Source: Planctomycetota bacterium
GTDB taxonomy: Bacteria > Planctomycetota > Phycisphaerae > WQYP01
NCBI GenBank assembly: GCA_021798635.1
Contig: JAJZGH010000038.1
Location: 1-23,546, forward strand
Direction: 5' to 3'
DNA: 23,546 nt
Shown piece by piece: positions 16,488-23,546 of the stretch (positions within the stretch are counted from its first letter, which is position 1; every line of letters begins with the position of its first letter). The notes under the pieces were generated by a model. It ran no database searches, was not told the DNA's origin, and saw only the letters and a list, made by a program, of their open reading frames with translations. The translations under genes were made by a program, and so were the position numbers.

Positions 16488-17186
16488 TTACGCCGCCCGA
16501 ACGCCGCCAGGAGTATTCTCCGCGACTGCCGGCATATCTTCAAGAATCGCCAGCAGGTCGGTATCAACCTCAACACTGATCGCCTGGCCCAGGATTTCAA
16601 CCTGCAAAACCAGACGGTCCATCTTCAGTCGGCTTTCCACTACGCCCCGCACACCCTGCAGAGGTCCTGATTTTACCTCAACACGTACCCCCGCTACAAG
16701 CTGCGGATGCCGATCAAAGGGCGCTTGCGCTTCCAAGGCCCGCGTCAGGCTGCGAAGTTCCTCTTCTATTCGGGCTTGGTCAAATACTGGAATGATCCGA
16801 ACCAGCCGATTGGTTCGATCGGCCGCATACGCATCTTGAACGGCGCTGCGGACAAAAACATAACCCGGAAAAAGCGGAAGCTCAGATTTTACTTTGCGTT
16901 TGCCGTAATAGGTGGTTTTCGCTACCAAGGGCAGTAGATAGTCGATTTGGCGGTCGCGGAAAAAGTCGCAAACCACTTTTTCCTGCCGGCTTTTGGTCTG
17001 TAGTACAAACCATTTCCGGGCATCTCCCCGGTTAATTCCGGATCCGACCGACTGGGCAACCGTTGAGGCGGCAGGGACCGTGGCGGATTTTACGCCCGAT
17101 AATTCGGTTTCCGGACATTCCATGCGCGATAAATTCTCATGACTGTTTGCAGATGTTGCTTCTGTCATATGCCGCCCCGTTACCAT
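16488..17186 (-). CDS. Specialised NusG/RfaH-like transcription antiterminator
   Basis: Paralogue of NusG that probably loads on RNA polymerase to promote transcription through the long EPS operon downstream. A ~55-residue variable lead is followed by an NGN domain (~57-155: KWFVLQTKSRQEKVVCDFFR, DYLLPLVAK, LPLFPGYVFVR, RIIPVF) and a KOW region (~163-215: VAGVRVEVKSGPLQGVRGVV, then LVLQVEILGQAISVEVD). The housekeeping nusG normally sits with ribosomal genes; here it heads the exosortase genes, like UpxY/LoaP/RfaH types. The start at ATG 17186 is chosen because GGAGGTGA lies 5 nt upstream; ATGs at 17216 and 17201 are open but weaker. The gap to the exosortase start is 126 nt. Confidence 0.88.
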   Translation of the reverse strand: MVTGRHMTEATSANSHENLSRMECPETELSGVKSATVPAASTVAQSVGSGINRGDARKWFVLQTKSRQEKVVCDFFRDRQIDYLLPLVAKTTYYGKRKVKSELPLFPGYVFVRSAVQDAYAADRTNRLVRIIPVFDQARIEEELRSLTRALEAQAPFDRHPQLVAGVRVEVKSGPLQGVRGVVESRLKMDRLVLQVEILGQAISVEVDTDLLAILEDMPAVAENTPGGVRAA

Positions 17187-17191
17187 TCCTG

Positions 17192-17199
17192 TCACCTCC
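17192..17199 (-). promoter_or_regulatory. Strong Shine-Dalgarno of the NusG-like gene
   Basis: GGAGGTGA, 5 nt before ATG 17186; the strongest ribosome-binding site found in the EPS cluster and the reason for choosing this start. Confidence 0.75.
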
Positions 17200-17216
17200 A
17201 TGCCGTCCCAGTTCAT

Positions 17217-17619
17217 TACCGCCCGCGTGGCGTAACGCCTTTACTTATAGGCTTCGCTGATGTATTCGGACATTCACAGCGCGGGCCTTTAACTTTATCG
17301 GTTCGCGTGGGAAATAAAAATCACCAATTTCGGACTGTTACCCGTGGCGGTTTAGCGGACTTGGACCCATTCGTCAGCTCTACCTACATACCCCACGCTG
17401 CATTTCCCGGGATACCGAATATTCGATACTTTCGGCTCAAGATCGTTGCTCTCCATGCTACTGTCTCATCCAAACCCGGCTCGCTCCGCTCGGGGCAAAG
17501 CGTTTGCCACTTAATGATAGCAACTTGGTACCCTAAAAACCAACGTTCGTCAGGCTATCCCCTCGACGGTTCATTTTATCAGCCATTGGGAATCCGGGCA
17601 CCACGATTATCATCTTCAG
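17217..17619 (-). other. Non-coding leader between STAS and NusG-like genes
   Basis: About 400 nt without a supported gene. Minus-strand frames are closed often, and the plus-strand ORF 17139-17966 has no protein-like features and covers the STAS gene antisense. A small perfect palindrome GGCGTTACGCC lies about 17228-17238, just upstream of the NusG-like gene. No convincing sigma-70 promoter could be picked. It may hold the operon promoter and a leader for the antiterminator. Confidence 0.4.
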
Positions 17620-18243
17620 CTAACGTCCTCTGGGTGCGTCTTCCACGTGACTCCATTCAACCGCTCTGGCCACCGAACGCCCTCGGCTGCATCCCACCGC
17701 GACATGCCACTGACAATAACCAAACCACGCATCGCGCGGCCAAGGCCAGCGTCCGAGGTCGGGATGTCTCGGTGGTCCGAAGGTCAACCAGACGCCCAGC
17801 CCATTTCTACCGGCGTAGGACCGATGTACTGATCCGGTACGGAAGCCTATTGCCGCACAATTTTCTCTGGGCGTTGACAGGCCACGGGATATTTTCCGCA
17901 GACAAGACAGGCCGTCATCAATTTTCACAACCTCACCAACCTCGGGAATCCGAAGTCCTAATCTAATCATCGCTACGGTCGCACAGGCGTGGATGCCGGT
18001 AATGATGGTTTGCGGGCCGCGCACTTTCAGCATGTCGGTTATAGCGATATTCCGCAACCTGTTGATGGCCCAGGAGCTCATCACATCCAGCTCGGTGACA
18101 TCCAACAGCACGCCATCGCATCGATATTGCCGCGCGCGAAAATCCAACTCATATCCCAGTTGTTTCCAGTCCAATTCACTTACGCCACACTGCGTGCGTG
18201 CCAGCAACAGACTTCCCTTTTTGAAAATTGAAATGCGCATCAT
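17620..18243 (-). CDS. RsbS-like STAS-domain protein with unexplained C-terminal tail
   Basis: Residues ~1-120 form an RsbS-type STAS antagonist domain: MRISIFKKGSLLLA, CDGVLLDVTELDVMSSWAIN, PQTIITGIHACATVAMIRLG and KIDDGLSCLRKI. The second Ser of DVMSSW (residue 57) is at the site phosphorylated by RsbT-type kinases in RsbS proteins, so partner-switch control is plausible. The ~85 residues after LRKISRGL are Arg/Trp/Gly-rich and resemble no family, as if the frame ran on into non-coding or decayed DNA. No RsbT kinase is found downstream. Start ATG 18243 has AAGGA 5 nt upstream; the next codon is also ATG. Position in front of the NusG-like and exosortase genes suggests a regulatory role. Confidence 0.7.
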   Translation of the reverse strand: MMRISIFKKGSLLLARTQCGVSELDWKQLGYELDFRARQYRCDGVLLDVTELDVMSSWAINRLRNIAITDMLKVRGPQTIITGIHACATVAMIRLGLRIPEVGEVVKIDDGLSCLRKISRGLSTPRENCAAIGFRTGSVHRSYAGRNGLGVWLTFGPPRHPDLGRWPWPRDAWFGYCQWHVAVGCSRGRSVARAVEWSHVEDAPRGR

Positions 18244-18289
18244 AAAAATCCTTTTTAACTCACGCAACAAGGTTCTTGCAGCGCACAGC

Positions 18290-18341
18290 AAATATTAAAA
18301 GGCCGGGTGTCGGCGACGCACGCGGTCTGCCGACACCCGGC
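18290..18341 (-). terminator. Perfect 13-bp hairpin with T-rich tail (minus strand)
   Basis: GCCGGGTGTCGGC at 18302-18314 pairs perfectly with 18329-18341 around a 14-nt loop; on the minus strand the stem is followed by CTTTTAATATTT. This is the layout of an intrinsic terminator or attenuator. It ends about 47 nt before the STAS gene start, so it could end transcripts arriving from 18.4-19.6 kb or control entry into the STAS/EPS unit. Confidence 0.65.
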
Positions 18342-18908
18342 TCGGGACGCTGAACCGTAGCTACAAAAGATTCCTCCCAAATGAGTGTTGTTGACAAAGG
18401 CATGCACACCCACCTGGTCCTTGGTTCGGCCGCTGTTATCAGTGATCACAGCAGCGACTGGAAAATAATTGCGATTCTCAGCGGCATAAACAGGAAAACC
18501 TGTTTCCGTCAGCCCCATTGATATAAACTGAACCCCACAGGAACTTTTTGTAATAGGTAGCGCGCACTATCCTGTCGACAACAGCCCTGATTTTTCCGTT
18601 TGACACAGCCCACCCCAATCTCGGGCCCACCGGTGATATTTAGCGGCTTGTTTTTGCCGCTTGTTCTCCGCGACGGCAAGTGGCCTTAACCGCTGCGCGA
18701 GCTTCTGCTCAACGCGTGTACTCTCGGCAGCGCACCTGAGCCGCAAAAGTAGATGCAACCGGCGTGCCACCGATGAAAAGGGCCGCAATGAGTCAAAAAT
18801 GGACCTGCGTCAGCAGTGGGCACCCGACATGTTGTCGTGGCAGCAGCCACAATGTCGTGCATGTATCGGACAGATGCGACGCCCATCTGGAAGCATCATA
18901 ACGCTCCC
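18342..18908. other. 567-nt stretch with no supported gene
   Basis: Both strands hold only short ORFs (for example minus-strand 18255-18518, 87 codons, and 18567-18788, 73 codons). The first has a protein-like middle (NYFPVAAVITDNSGRTKDQV, then HAFVNNTHLGG) but its frame runs through the terminator hairpin into Cys-rich nonsense, so at best it is a remnant. No RNA gene or repeat was recognised. Confidence 0.35.
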
Positions 18909-19622
18909 TTATGCGGCGGGCAGATCGCCTTTGGTGATTTGGTTGGAATCAAGCGTGACATCGCCGAATTGCGACAGCACGCTTCCATTACGGACAGAGG
19001 CATCCGCTTGGAGGGTGATATCATCCCGGGCGAGAATATTGCCTGCAAAAGCGCTATCGGCTCCAAGCGTTGCCGAATTGCCCACCTGCCAGAAAACGGC
19101 ACCTTTTACCCAGGTGCTGGCCCCCCCATCGATTGAAATAACGGATGAGTCCCTGCCCGTTGTCAGCGTGGTGCCAATTTGAAAAATGAATTGCGCGTTG
19201 GGGTCGCCCTGGTCTTTGAGCGTCAGAGTTCCGGTGAGCGTGGCCGCGGCGGCGAAATGATAAACTCCGGGCAACAGCGTCAGTCCTCCAAGATCCTGTC
19301 CGCTAAGGTCGTGCGTTGACGGCATTGCGGCAACAGCGTCATAAGCAGTGGTCAGGTCCGTGTGCGCTTGCTGCGTAACATCGTCGGAAACACGGATCGT
19401 ACTTGGCGGAACGACGGCTCCCGGGGGAAATCCAGTAACCTCTTGCCCATGGCTGGCTCCCACATCCCCACCATGCACAGCAGTTTCGCCGGTGTTTTCT
19501 ACGGCCGTGCCGCCCAGTACCGCAAAGCCGCCAGCCGAATCAAGGGTGATTGACGCGTGTGCCGCTTCAGGGTCTGCACGGTTCGGTGGTACTACCAAAA
19601 GAACAAGTGTTTTATTTTTCAT
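18909..19622 (-). CDS. DUF3494 ice-binding-like protein
   Basis: Beta-solenoid DUF3494 family: secreted or surface proteins, some of which bind ice, others probably adhesive. Recognisable parts are LDSAGGFAVLGGTAVENTG (usual N-terminal AGdFAVLAgsTVTNTG type), AHTDLTTAYDAVA, DLSGQDLGGLTLLPGVYHFA, AQFIFQIGTTLTT, VFWQVGNSATLGADSAFAGN and ILARDDITLQADASVRNGSV. The N-terminus (MKNKTLVLLVVPP...) has only six hydrophobic residues before Pro-Pro and charged residues, a poor signal peptide, although AHA-S just before the mature-like start looks like a cleavage site. There is no PEP-CTERM or other anchor: the protein ends ITKGDLPAA. ATG 19622 has GGAGAA 8 nt upstream. The domain call is firm; ice binding itself is not shown. 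Confidence 0.85.
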   Translation of the reverse strand: MKNKTLVLLVVPPNRADPEAAHASITLDSAGGFAVLGGTAVENTGETAVHGGDVGASHGQEVTGFPPGAVVPPSTIRVSDDVTQQAHTDLTTAYDAVAAMPSTHDLSGQDLGGLTLLPGVYHFAAAATLTGTLTLKDQGDPNAQFIFQIGTTLTTGRDSSVISIDGGASTWVKGAVFWQVGNSATLGADSAFAGNILARDDITLQADASVRNGSVLSQFGDVTLDSNQITKGDLPAA

Positions 19623-20083
19623 GGGTCATTCTCCAACGGCCGCTGATAGGGGCGACTTTTGTGAATAGATATTCACTCTTCGATGCTGGGCATCGGTAAT
19701 GGAAGAACAAGCCGGTAGTTGCTTGAACGGGAAGGGCATCGGAGCGGTCCATTTCGCGGTTAACCAACAAGGAGCCGCGATAATCGTGCGACAGGCGGTG
19801 CTATGCTCAAGCACTGCCTTAGTTCAATTATAGCCGCCATTTTCTGTCATAAAGCTTTTACTACAACAATTATTACGATGCGGGCGGGATGGGGTATTGG
19901 CCTACGAGCCTGTCCGAGTAATGGCCGGGTTGGGGCAGCCATTACTCGGACCGGCTCCTGGGGTCTGCTTTGTTCCGTACCCGTCCCGTTCCGTGCTATC
20001 CCATGCTGTCCCATGCTCGCGTTAATCCAGGGAAGCGCCTATACTACCGGACTGTTTTTTCCTTGGACCTTGGAGCGTATGGA
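19623..20083. other. Divergent intergenic region
   Basis: 461 nt between the minus-strand DUF3494 gene and the plus-strand TPR gene, so it must contain promoters in both directions. ORFs here are short and unconvincing. The one clear structure is the 14-bp perfect inverted repeat at 19912-19951. Short CCCATGCT repeats lie at about 20000-20018. Confidence 0.4.
19912..19951. repeat. Perfect 14-bp inverted repeat
   Basis: GTCCGAGTAATGGC (19912-19925) and its exact complement at 19938-19951, separated by 12 nt of G-rich loop. No T-run follows on either strand, so it is not a standard terminator. It lies 133 nt upstream of the YfgM-like gene start and could be an operator, an RNA hairpin or a REP-like element. 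Confidence 0.75.
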
Positions 20084-20776
20084 ATGAAAGCGGAGGAACG
20101 CCACGAACTGCAACAGAATGATCTGGTCGGAAGTGCGGCCGGATTATATATGTTTATTCGTAAATACGGGATTTATGTCCTCCTGGGCGTTGCGATTGTT
20201 GTTCTGGTCATTGAACTGATTCAACTGCATAAGGCCAATCAAGCCCGGCAAGTGCAGGAAGCCGCCATGGCGCTTCAGCAGGCGCAAACCCCGCGGCAAA
20301 TACAAAATACCGTACTTAACACCTACAAAATTCCATCTGTCTCCGCGCAAGCCTATATTCGGATCGGGGATTTTTATCTGAATTTAATTGCTTTGGGTAA
20401 TCCCGCCTCCGGTTTGGAAAAAGTAAAGGCCACCAAAGCGCAATCGATTGCCGCGGCGGAAAAAGCATTTAACACGGTGATCACAAAATTTCCGAAAGAG
20501 GCTTTACCGGTAGCACGGGCTAAACTTGGTCTGGCTTTAGCCGATGAAGATGCCGGCCAATGGAGCAAGGCTGCCGCGATTTATAAAACATTCACGTCAG
20601 CCCGCACCGGTTCCATTGAAAAGTCCTTTGCACCTGTGGCACAGTACCGCCTGGATCACTTAAAACAGTGGGCGCAGCCTGTACTGGTTGGCCCGCCGCA
20701 AACCCAGCCCGCGGCGACCGCACCGGCGGCCTCGGCCCCTGCCGCAAAACCCGTTGCCCCAGCCCCGGCCAAGTAG
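20084..20776 (+). CDS. One-TM TPR protein, YfgM-like
   Basis: 230 residues. A polar N-terminus is followed by one membrane helix (~28-46, YGIYVLLGVAIVVLVIELI) and a helical-repeat domain with TPR-like hairpins: SAQAYIRIGDFYLNLIALGN, AEKAFNTVITKFPKEALPVA and KLGLALADEDAGQWSKAAAI. A Pro/Ala-rich tail ends in PAPAPAK. The architecture resembles YfgM/TPR_21 proteins that act around the Sec translocon and periplasmic chaperones, but sequence similarity is too weak to claim that role. Start ATG 20084 has GGAG about 8 nt upstream; the longer frame from 19970 lacks protein character. Stop is TAG. Just downstream lies the 45-nt palindrome that could terminate it. Confidence 0.75.
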   Translation: MKAEERHELQQNDLVGSAAGLYMFIRKYGIYVLLGVAIVVLVIELIQLHKANQARQVQEAAMALQQAQTPRQIQNTVLNTYKIPSVSAQAYIRIGDFYLNLIALGNPASGLEKVKATKAQSIAAAEKAFNTVITKFPKEALPVARAKLGLALADEDAGQWSKAAAIYKTFTSARTGSIEKSFAPVAQYRLDHLKQWAQPVLVGPPQTQPAATAPAASAPAAKPVAPAPAK

Positions 20777-21204
20777 CCGTGGCCCCCGGATTTGACGCCA
20801 TGATGCGCAGCGCCCCCCCCGCCAAAACGTAAACACCTCGCGCGACCACATCCCGCATCGAACCACAGGAAAAAGGTGTCAGGAACCTTTTTTTTAAAAA
20901 GGTTCCTGACACCTTTGTTTTGGACACGTGGGCGTGCCTGACAATACTTCTCGTCGGCAGTGCTGTGTGCAGTTTACTGGCGGCGCTGCGGTGCACGAAT
21001 CGTGAATTCTACGTCAAAACGCCGGAGAAGACGTGAAGGACATTGAGGCGGCAGGTTCTTGCACGGGTATCGCCGTCGGCAACCGCATTTGCAATACCGT
21101 AGGCTGTTCGCCTAATATGAAGATTGCTGGAGGCCCGGGCGCATGGCGCATTTGGCTTATTTGAGCGATACAGACGTTTTGTACACAAGGCTGCCTGATA
21201 TTTT
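20777..21204. other. Intergenic region with palindrome, upstream of ctaB
   Basis: 428 nt with no supported gene. It contains a C-run at about 20813-20820, the long palindrome at 20872-20916, and about 290 nt of ordinary-looking sequence before ctaB in which I could not pick a convincing promoter. Confidence 0.45.
20872..20916. terminator. 45-nt near-perfect palindrome, likely bidirectional terminator or dispersed repeat
   Basis: Arms 20872-20892 and 20896-20916 are exact inverse complements over 21 nt, with a 3-nt spacer; the core is AAAGGTGTCAGGAACC. T-rich sequence follows on both strands, so it could end transcripts either way, including that of the gene stopping at 20776. From memory, the core resembles a motif seen many times in some planctomycete and proteobacterial genomes, sometimes near REP-associated (IS200-like) transposases; no transposase is here. 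Confidence 0.8.
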
Positions 21205-22224
21205 ATGAGCACGCTTACTGAAGTTCCCCCCTCGGCCATCGGCCCGCAATCAATTAGCCACCCCACCATAAAGGCCTCTTTTTTATCAGACCTTATGGAA
21301 TTGGCCAAAATCCGCCTTACGGGAATGGTCGTTATTACCACCATGGTCGGGTTCTGGCTGGGCGGTGCCGCCGGTTTGGGGTGGCTCAAATTACTTTGGG
21401 TGGCGGCCGGCACATGGATGCTCGCGGCCAGCGCCGCCACACTCAATCAAGTATTTGAAATATCGCGCGATGCGCTTATGCCACGCACGGCCAATCGCCC
21501 CTTGCCCGCCGGCCGGCTCTTGCCCTCCACAGCGATGATCTTTGCCACGTTTACCGCTGGCTCCGGGATGGCCGTACTCTGGCTGGGAACCAACGAACTT
21601 ACGGCCCTGTTGGGATTGGCGAATCTTATAATCTATGCATTTATCTATACACCTATGAAACGCTTTTCCACGCTTAACACGCTGGTGGGAGCGATTTGCG
21701 GCGGAATTCCGCCCGTCATGGGCTATACCGCGGCAACCGGACATGTGGCAGCGGCCGCGATTGCTTTGGGCGTTTTGCTGTGTGTCTGGCAGATTCCGCA
21801 TTTTCTTGCCCTGGCCTGGTTATACCGTGATCAATATGAATTGGCGGGATTCAAAATGTTGCCCGTGATCGACCAATCGGGCCGATTCACCTGCCGCATG
21901 ATCTTGCTTTACAGCGTGCTATTAATCCCGGCGGCCCTGGCGGAAACCGTCTTGGGCGGGGCGGGCGTCTGGTACGCAGGAGCGGCAGTCATACTGGGCG
22001 CGGTGATGATATTTCTGGCAACGGTATTATTGCGTGACCCCAGCCGCGACGGGGCGCGTAAGGTTTTTCTGGCCAGTGTGATTTATTTACCCCTGTTGCT
22101 CATGGCCTTGGTGGCTGATACGCGGCCCGGAGCGACGGCAACAATCCGCCCCGCCATTCATCTTTTGGCCGGCACCGGCGCGGCCACCAGTGGTATCCCC
22201 GCCGCCGATAGCACCGCGAAGTGA
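21205..22224 (+). CDS. ctaB: Protohaem IX farnesyltransferase (haem O synthase)
   Basis: UbiA-family inner-membrane prenyltransferase that adds farnesyl to haem b to make haem O for haem-copper oxidases. The first Asp-rich motif is NQVFEISRDALMPRTANRP (81-99), and the second conserved loop YTPMKRFSTLNTLVGAICGG begins at 148, then GIPPVMGY. Further landmarks are WQIPHFLALAWLYRDQYELA and GFKMLPVIDQSG, with about nine hydrophobic helices. It has a ~30-residue N-terminal lead and a C-terminal Ala/Gly-rich tail; 339 residues is slightly long for the family. ATG 21205 has no strong SD (AAGG lies too far upstream). Usually near cytochrome oxidase genes, which may lie beyond the window. The symbols cyoE/ctaB are both used. 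Confidence 0.92.
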   Translation: MSTLTEVPPSAIGPQSISHPTIKASFLSDLMELAKIRLTGMVVITTMVGFWLGGAAGLGWLKLLWVAAGTWMLAASAATLNQVFEISRDALMPRTANRPLPAGRLLPSTAMIFATFTAGSGMAVLWLGTNELTALLGLANLIIYAFIYTPMKRFSTLNTLVGAICGGIPPVMGYTAATGHVAAAAIALGVLLCVWQIPHFLALAWLYRDQYELAGFKMLPVIDQSGRFTCRMILLYSVLLIPAALAETVLGGAGVWYAGAAVILGAVMIFLATVLLRDPSRDGARKVFLASVIYLPLLLMALVADTRPGATATIRPAIHLLAGTGAATSGIPAADSTAK

Positions 22225-22280
22225 AAATGGGCCATGCAACGCCAGTGCATCGGGCAACATTGAAAACATGAAGTGTGGCC

Positions 22281-23381
22281 ATGAAAAATAAATTCACTGC
22301 GTTTTTTTCCTCCGGGTTATGGATTATCGTCCTGCTGTCTTTGACCACGGTGGGCCTGGCTTTGAAGGAAATTATTATCCCATTGGCCAACGGTGATTTT
22401 ACCCACACCGTCGGCGACGGCGTGCATGTCGCAAGTTATGATTTTAATCTCCAGGGGCTGACCAATCGTAAACTGCTGGTGGCGTCCGGCAACAGCAAAG
22501 ACGGCCTGAACGCCTTGACCCGGCCCCATTTATTGACTCCGGCGCAGGTCAGTAAAATTAATGATGCGCGTCGCGATGCCGGCGGATTTATGCAAGGCCC
22601 GGATCGGGTGGTAGGCGTCGTGATTCACGGGCAGGCCAGAGCCTATCCATTGCCCATGATGAACTGGCACGAAATCTGCAATGACCGTCTGGGCGGTAAA
22701 GCCATCGCGGTAATCTGGGATGGCTTTTGCGACACCGCCATGGTGGTGAGCCGAAGAGTTGACGGCCAAATTCTCCGGTTCGGCTACAGTGGCCTGGTCT
22801 ACAATGGCAATGCCCTGATTTATGACCATCAGCCCAAAGTGGCGGATGAAAGCCTGTTCAGCCCGATCGCGGAGCGGGCCATCGCCGGCCCGATGGCCAC
22901 GCAACACGTTACGTTAAAGCCGCTGCCCTGTCAGGTGGTAACGTGGCGAAACTGGAAAAGCATGTATCCCCAGACCACGATGATCGCGGGCGTAAAGACA
23001 CTTTACGCCGCCTATCGCAAAGACGTTTACGGCCCCTATGATAACAGCCCCGCCGGCCCGCGGTATCCAGTGGCCCCGCCATGGAATCACCACGATCCGA
23101 AACTCAAATCCAGCCTGATTTTGCTACGGATAAAACACCAGTGGAAGCCACTGCTATTTTCGACTCTTTTTGCAGGGAAAAATCGTGCCGGGGTTGTACA
23201 CCTGCATGTGGCGGGCGTGCCTGTAGTCCTGCAATGTTTCAAAGAGCCGCAATGGCGGACGGTAACGGTGATTTCTCCGCGGCATATTCCGGCGGCGTAC
23301 GGATTTTTATTTGCCTGGTACGCCCAGCACCCGCAAGATTTTGCGGGCAAATTCTGGAAGCAGCCCCCTGAAAATCATTGA
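22281..23381 (+). CDS. DUF3179 domain-containing protein
   Basis: Membrane-anchored or exported protein with the DUF3179 fold. After an N-terminal hydrophobic segment (~10-29, SSGLWIIVLLSLTTVGLALK), the family motifs appear in order: RVVGVVIHGQARAYPLPMMN, WHEICNDRLGGKAIAVIWDG, FCDTAMVVSRRVDGQILRFG, YSGLVYNGNALIYDHQ, ESLFSPIAERAIAGP and WRNWKSMYPQTTM. The single Cys in FCDTA is the conserved one. Biochemical function of the family is unknown. Start ATG 22281 is used; a GTG at 22275 would add two residues and neither has a strong SD. It follows ctaB with a 56-nt gap, so co-transcription is likely and a link to respiratory or metal chemistry is possible but unproven. Confidence 0.85.
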   Translation: MKNKFTAFFSSGLWIIVLLSLTTVGLALKEIIIPLANGDFTHTVGDGVHVASYDFNLQGLTNRKLLVASGNSKDGLNALTRPHLLTPAQVSKINDARRDAGGFMQGPDRVVGVVIHGQARAYPLPMMNWHEICNDRLGGKAIAVIWDGFCDTAMVVSRRVDGQILRFGYSGLVYNGNALIYDHQPKVADESLFSPIAERAIAGPMATQHVTLKPLPCQVVTWRNWKSMYPQTTMIAGVKTLYAAYRKDVYGPYDNSPAGPRYPVAPPWNHHDPKLKSSLILLRIKHQWKPLLFSTLFAGKNRAGVVHLHVAGVPVVLQCFKEPQWRTVTVISPRHIPAAYGFLFAWYAQHPQDFAGKFWKQPPENH

Positions 23382-23417
23382 CTTTTAGCCGCCGGGCCGA
23401 TACTGTTTGGACTCTCT

Positions 23418-23508
23418 GGAGAGATGGCCGAGCGGCTGAAGGCGCCGGTTTGCTAAACCGGTGTACGGGTTACAACCTGTACCGCGGGTTCGAATCCCGC
23501 TCTCTCCG
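23418..23508 (+). tRNA. tRNA-Ser (anticodon GCT)
   Basis: Complete class II tRNA. The acceptor stem GGAGAGA (23418-23424) pairs with TCTCTCC (23501-23507), with discriminator G at 23508. The anticodon stem CCGGT/ACCGG encloses TTGCTAA with anticodon GCT at 23452-23454, reading AGC/AGU serine codons. A long variable arm (TGTACGGGTTACAACCTGTACC region) and the T-arm GCGGGTTCGAATCCCGC complete it. The 3' CCA is not encoded. An 8-bp hairpin (23508-23515 with 23519-23526) lies directly in the trailer. Confidence 0.97.
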
Positions 23509-23546
23509 TTTCGGCCCAGCCGAAACAGAGCAGGAAAAAACAACAC

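Noticed and set aside
17217..17223. ops-like GGCGGTA on the minus strand at the NusG-like gene
   Set aside because: Only seven bases match the ops element core and the following bases do not; such a short match is expected by chance.
17139..17966. 275-codon plus-strand ORF
   Set aside because: It runs antisense to the STAS gene and to the start of the NusG-like gene, has no SD, and its translation is Arg/Ser/Pro/His-rich without domains.
18255..18518. 87-codon minus-strand ORF with a protein-like middle
   Set aside because: Its frame passes through the terminator hairpin and ends in a Cys-rich stretch; no family is recognised and there is no SD. At most a remnant.
23508..23526. Terminator after tRNA-Ser
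   Set aside because: The 8-bp hairpin is real but is followed by an A-rich, not T-rich, sequence on the plus strand.

Overview
The window most likely comes from a planctomycete-type bacterium (Phycisphaerae-like). This is an inference from content: an exosortase/EpsI exopolysaccharide locus, a giant TPR protein, a DUF3494 ice-binding-like protein, a DUF3179 protein, an RsbS-like STAS protein and low-complexity repeats packed into the intergenic DNA. No rRNA or other phylogenetic marker is present, so the taxonomy is tentative. The DNA looks moderately GC-rich.

Bases 1-18243 read almost entirely on the minus strand. In the direction of transcription the order is: an RsbS-like STAS protein (18243-17620); a long untranslated leader; a specialised NusG/RfaH-like antiterminator (17186-16488); exosortase (16361-15417); EpsI (15326-14607); a Wzz/BY-kinase (14623-12170); an unknown 263-residue protein (12173-11382); and a 1381-residue membrane-anchored TPR protein (11382-7237). 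EpsI through the TPR gene overlap by 17, 4 and 1 nt, so they are probably translationally coupled. After that come a small protein plus a nucleotidyltransferase gene broken by an in-frame amber codon (7167-6378), an ABC-2 polysaccharide export permease (6123-5161), a lone MNT-type nucleotidyltransferase (about 4760-4443), an MraY/WecA-like sugar-phosphate transferase fused to a GT4 glycosyltransferase (4068-1243), and a HigB/HigA toxin-antitoxin pair (913-144). The EPS logic is: the fusion protein starts and extends a lipid-linked glycan, the permease exports it, the Wzz/kinase controls chain length, exosortase/EpsI handle cell-surface processing, and the STAS and NusG-like proteins regulate. 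The export ATPase, the outer-membrane exporter and any PEP-CTERM substrate are not in the window.

The toxin-antitoxin-like and nucleotidyltransferase genes sit between EPS genes, inside or beside intergenic blocks made from the same few short-period modules (CTCTGTG, CAGTATTGGT, ACCTGTA, GGAATCT, ATCACGG). The modules recur in a similar order; one pair of exact 35-nt direct repeats brackets higBA, and two exact 29-nt modules are shared by the blocks on either side of the MNT gene. This is the most unusual structural feature here.

Bases 18244-23546 hold a DUF3494 ice-binding-like protein (minus), then plus-strand genes: a YfgM-like one-TM TPR protein, haem A pathway protohaem IX farnesyltransferase (ctaB), a DUF3179 protein, and tRNA-Ser(GCT). 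Three strong perfect hairpins (18302-18341, 19912-19951, 20872-20916) lie in the gaps.
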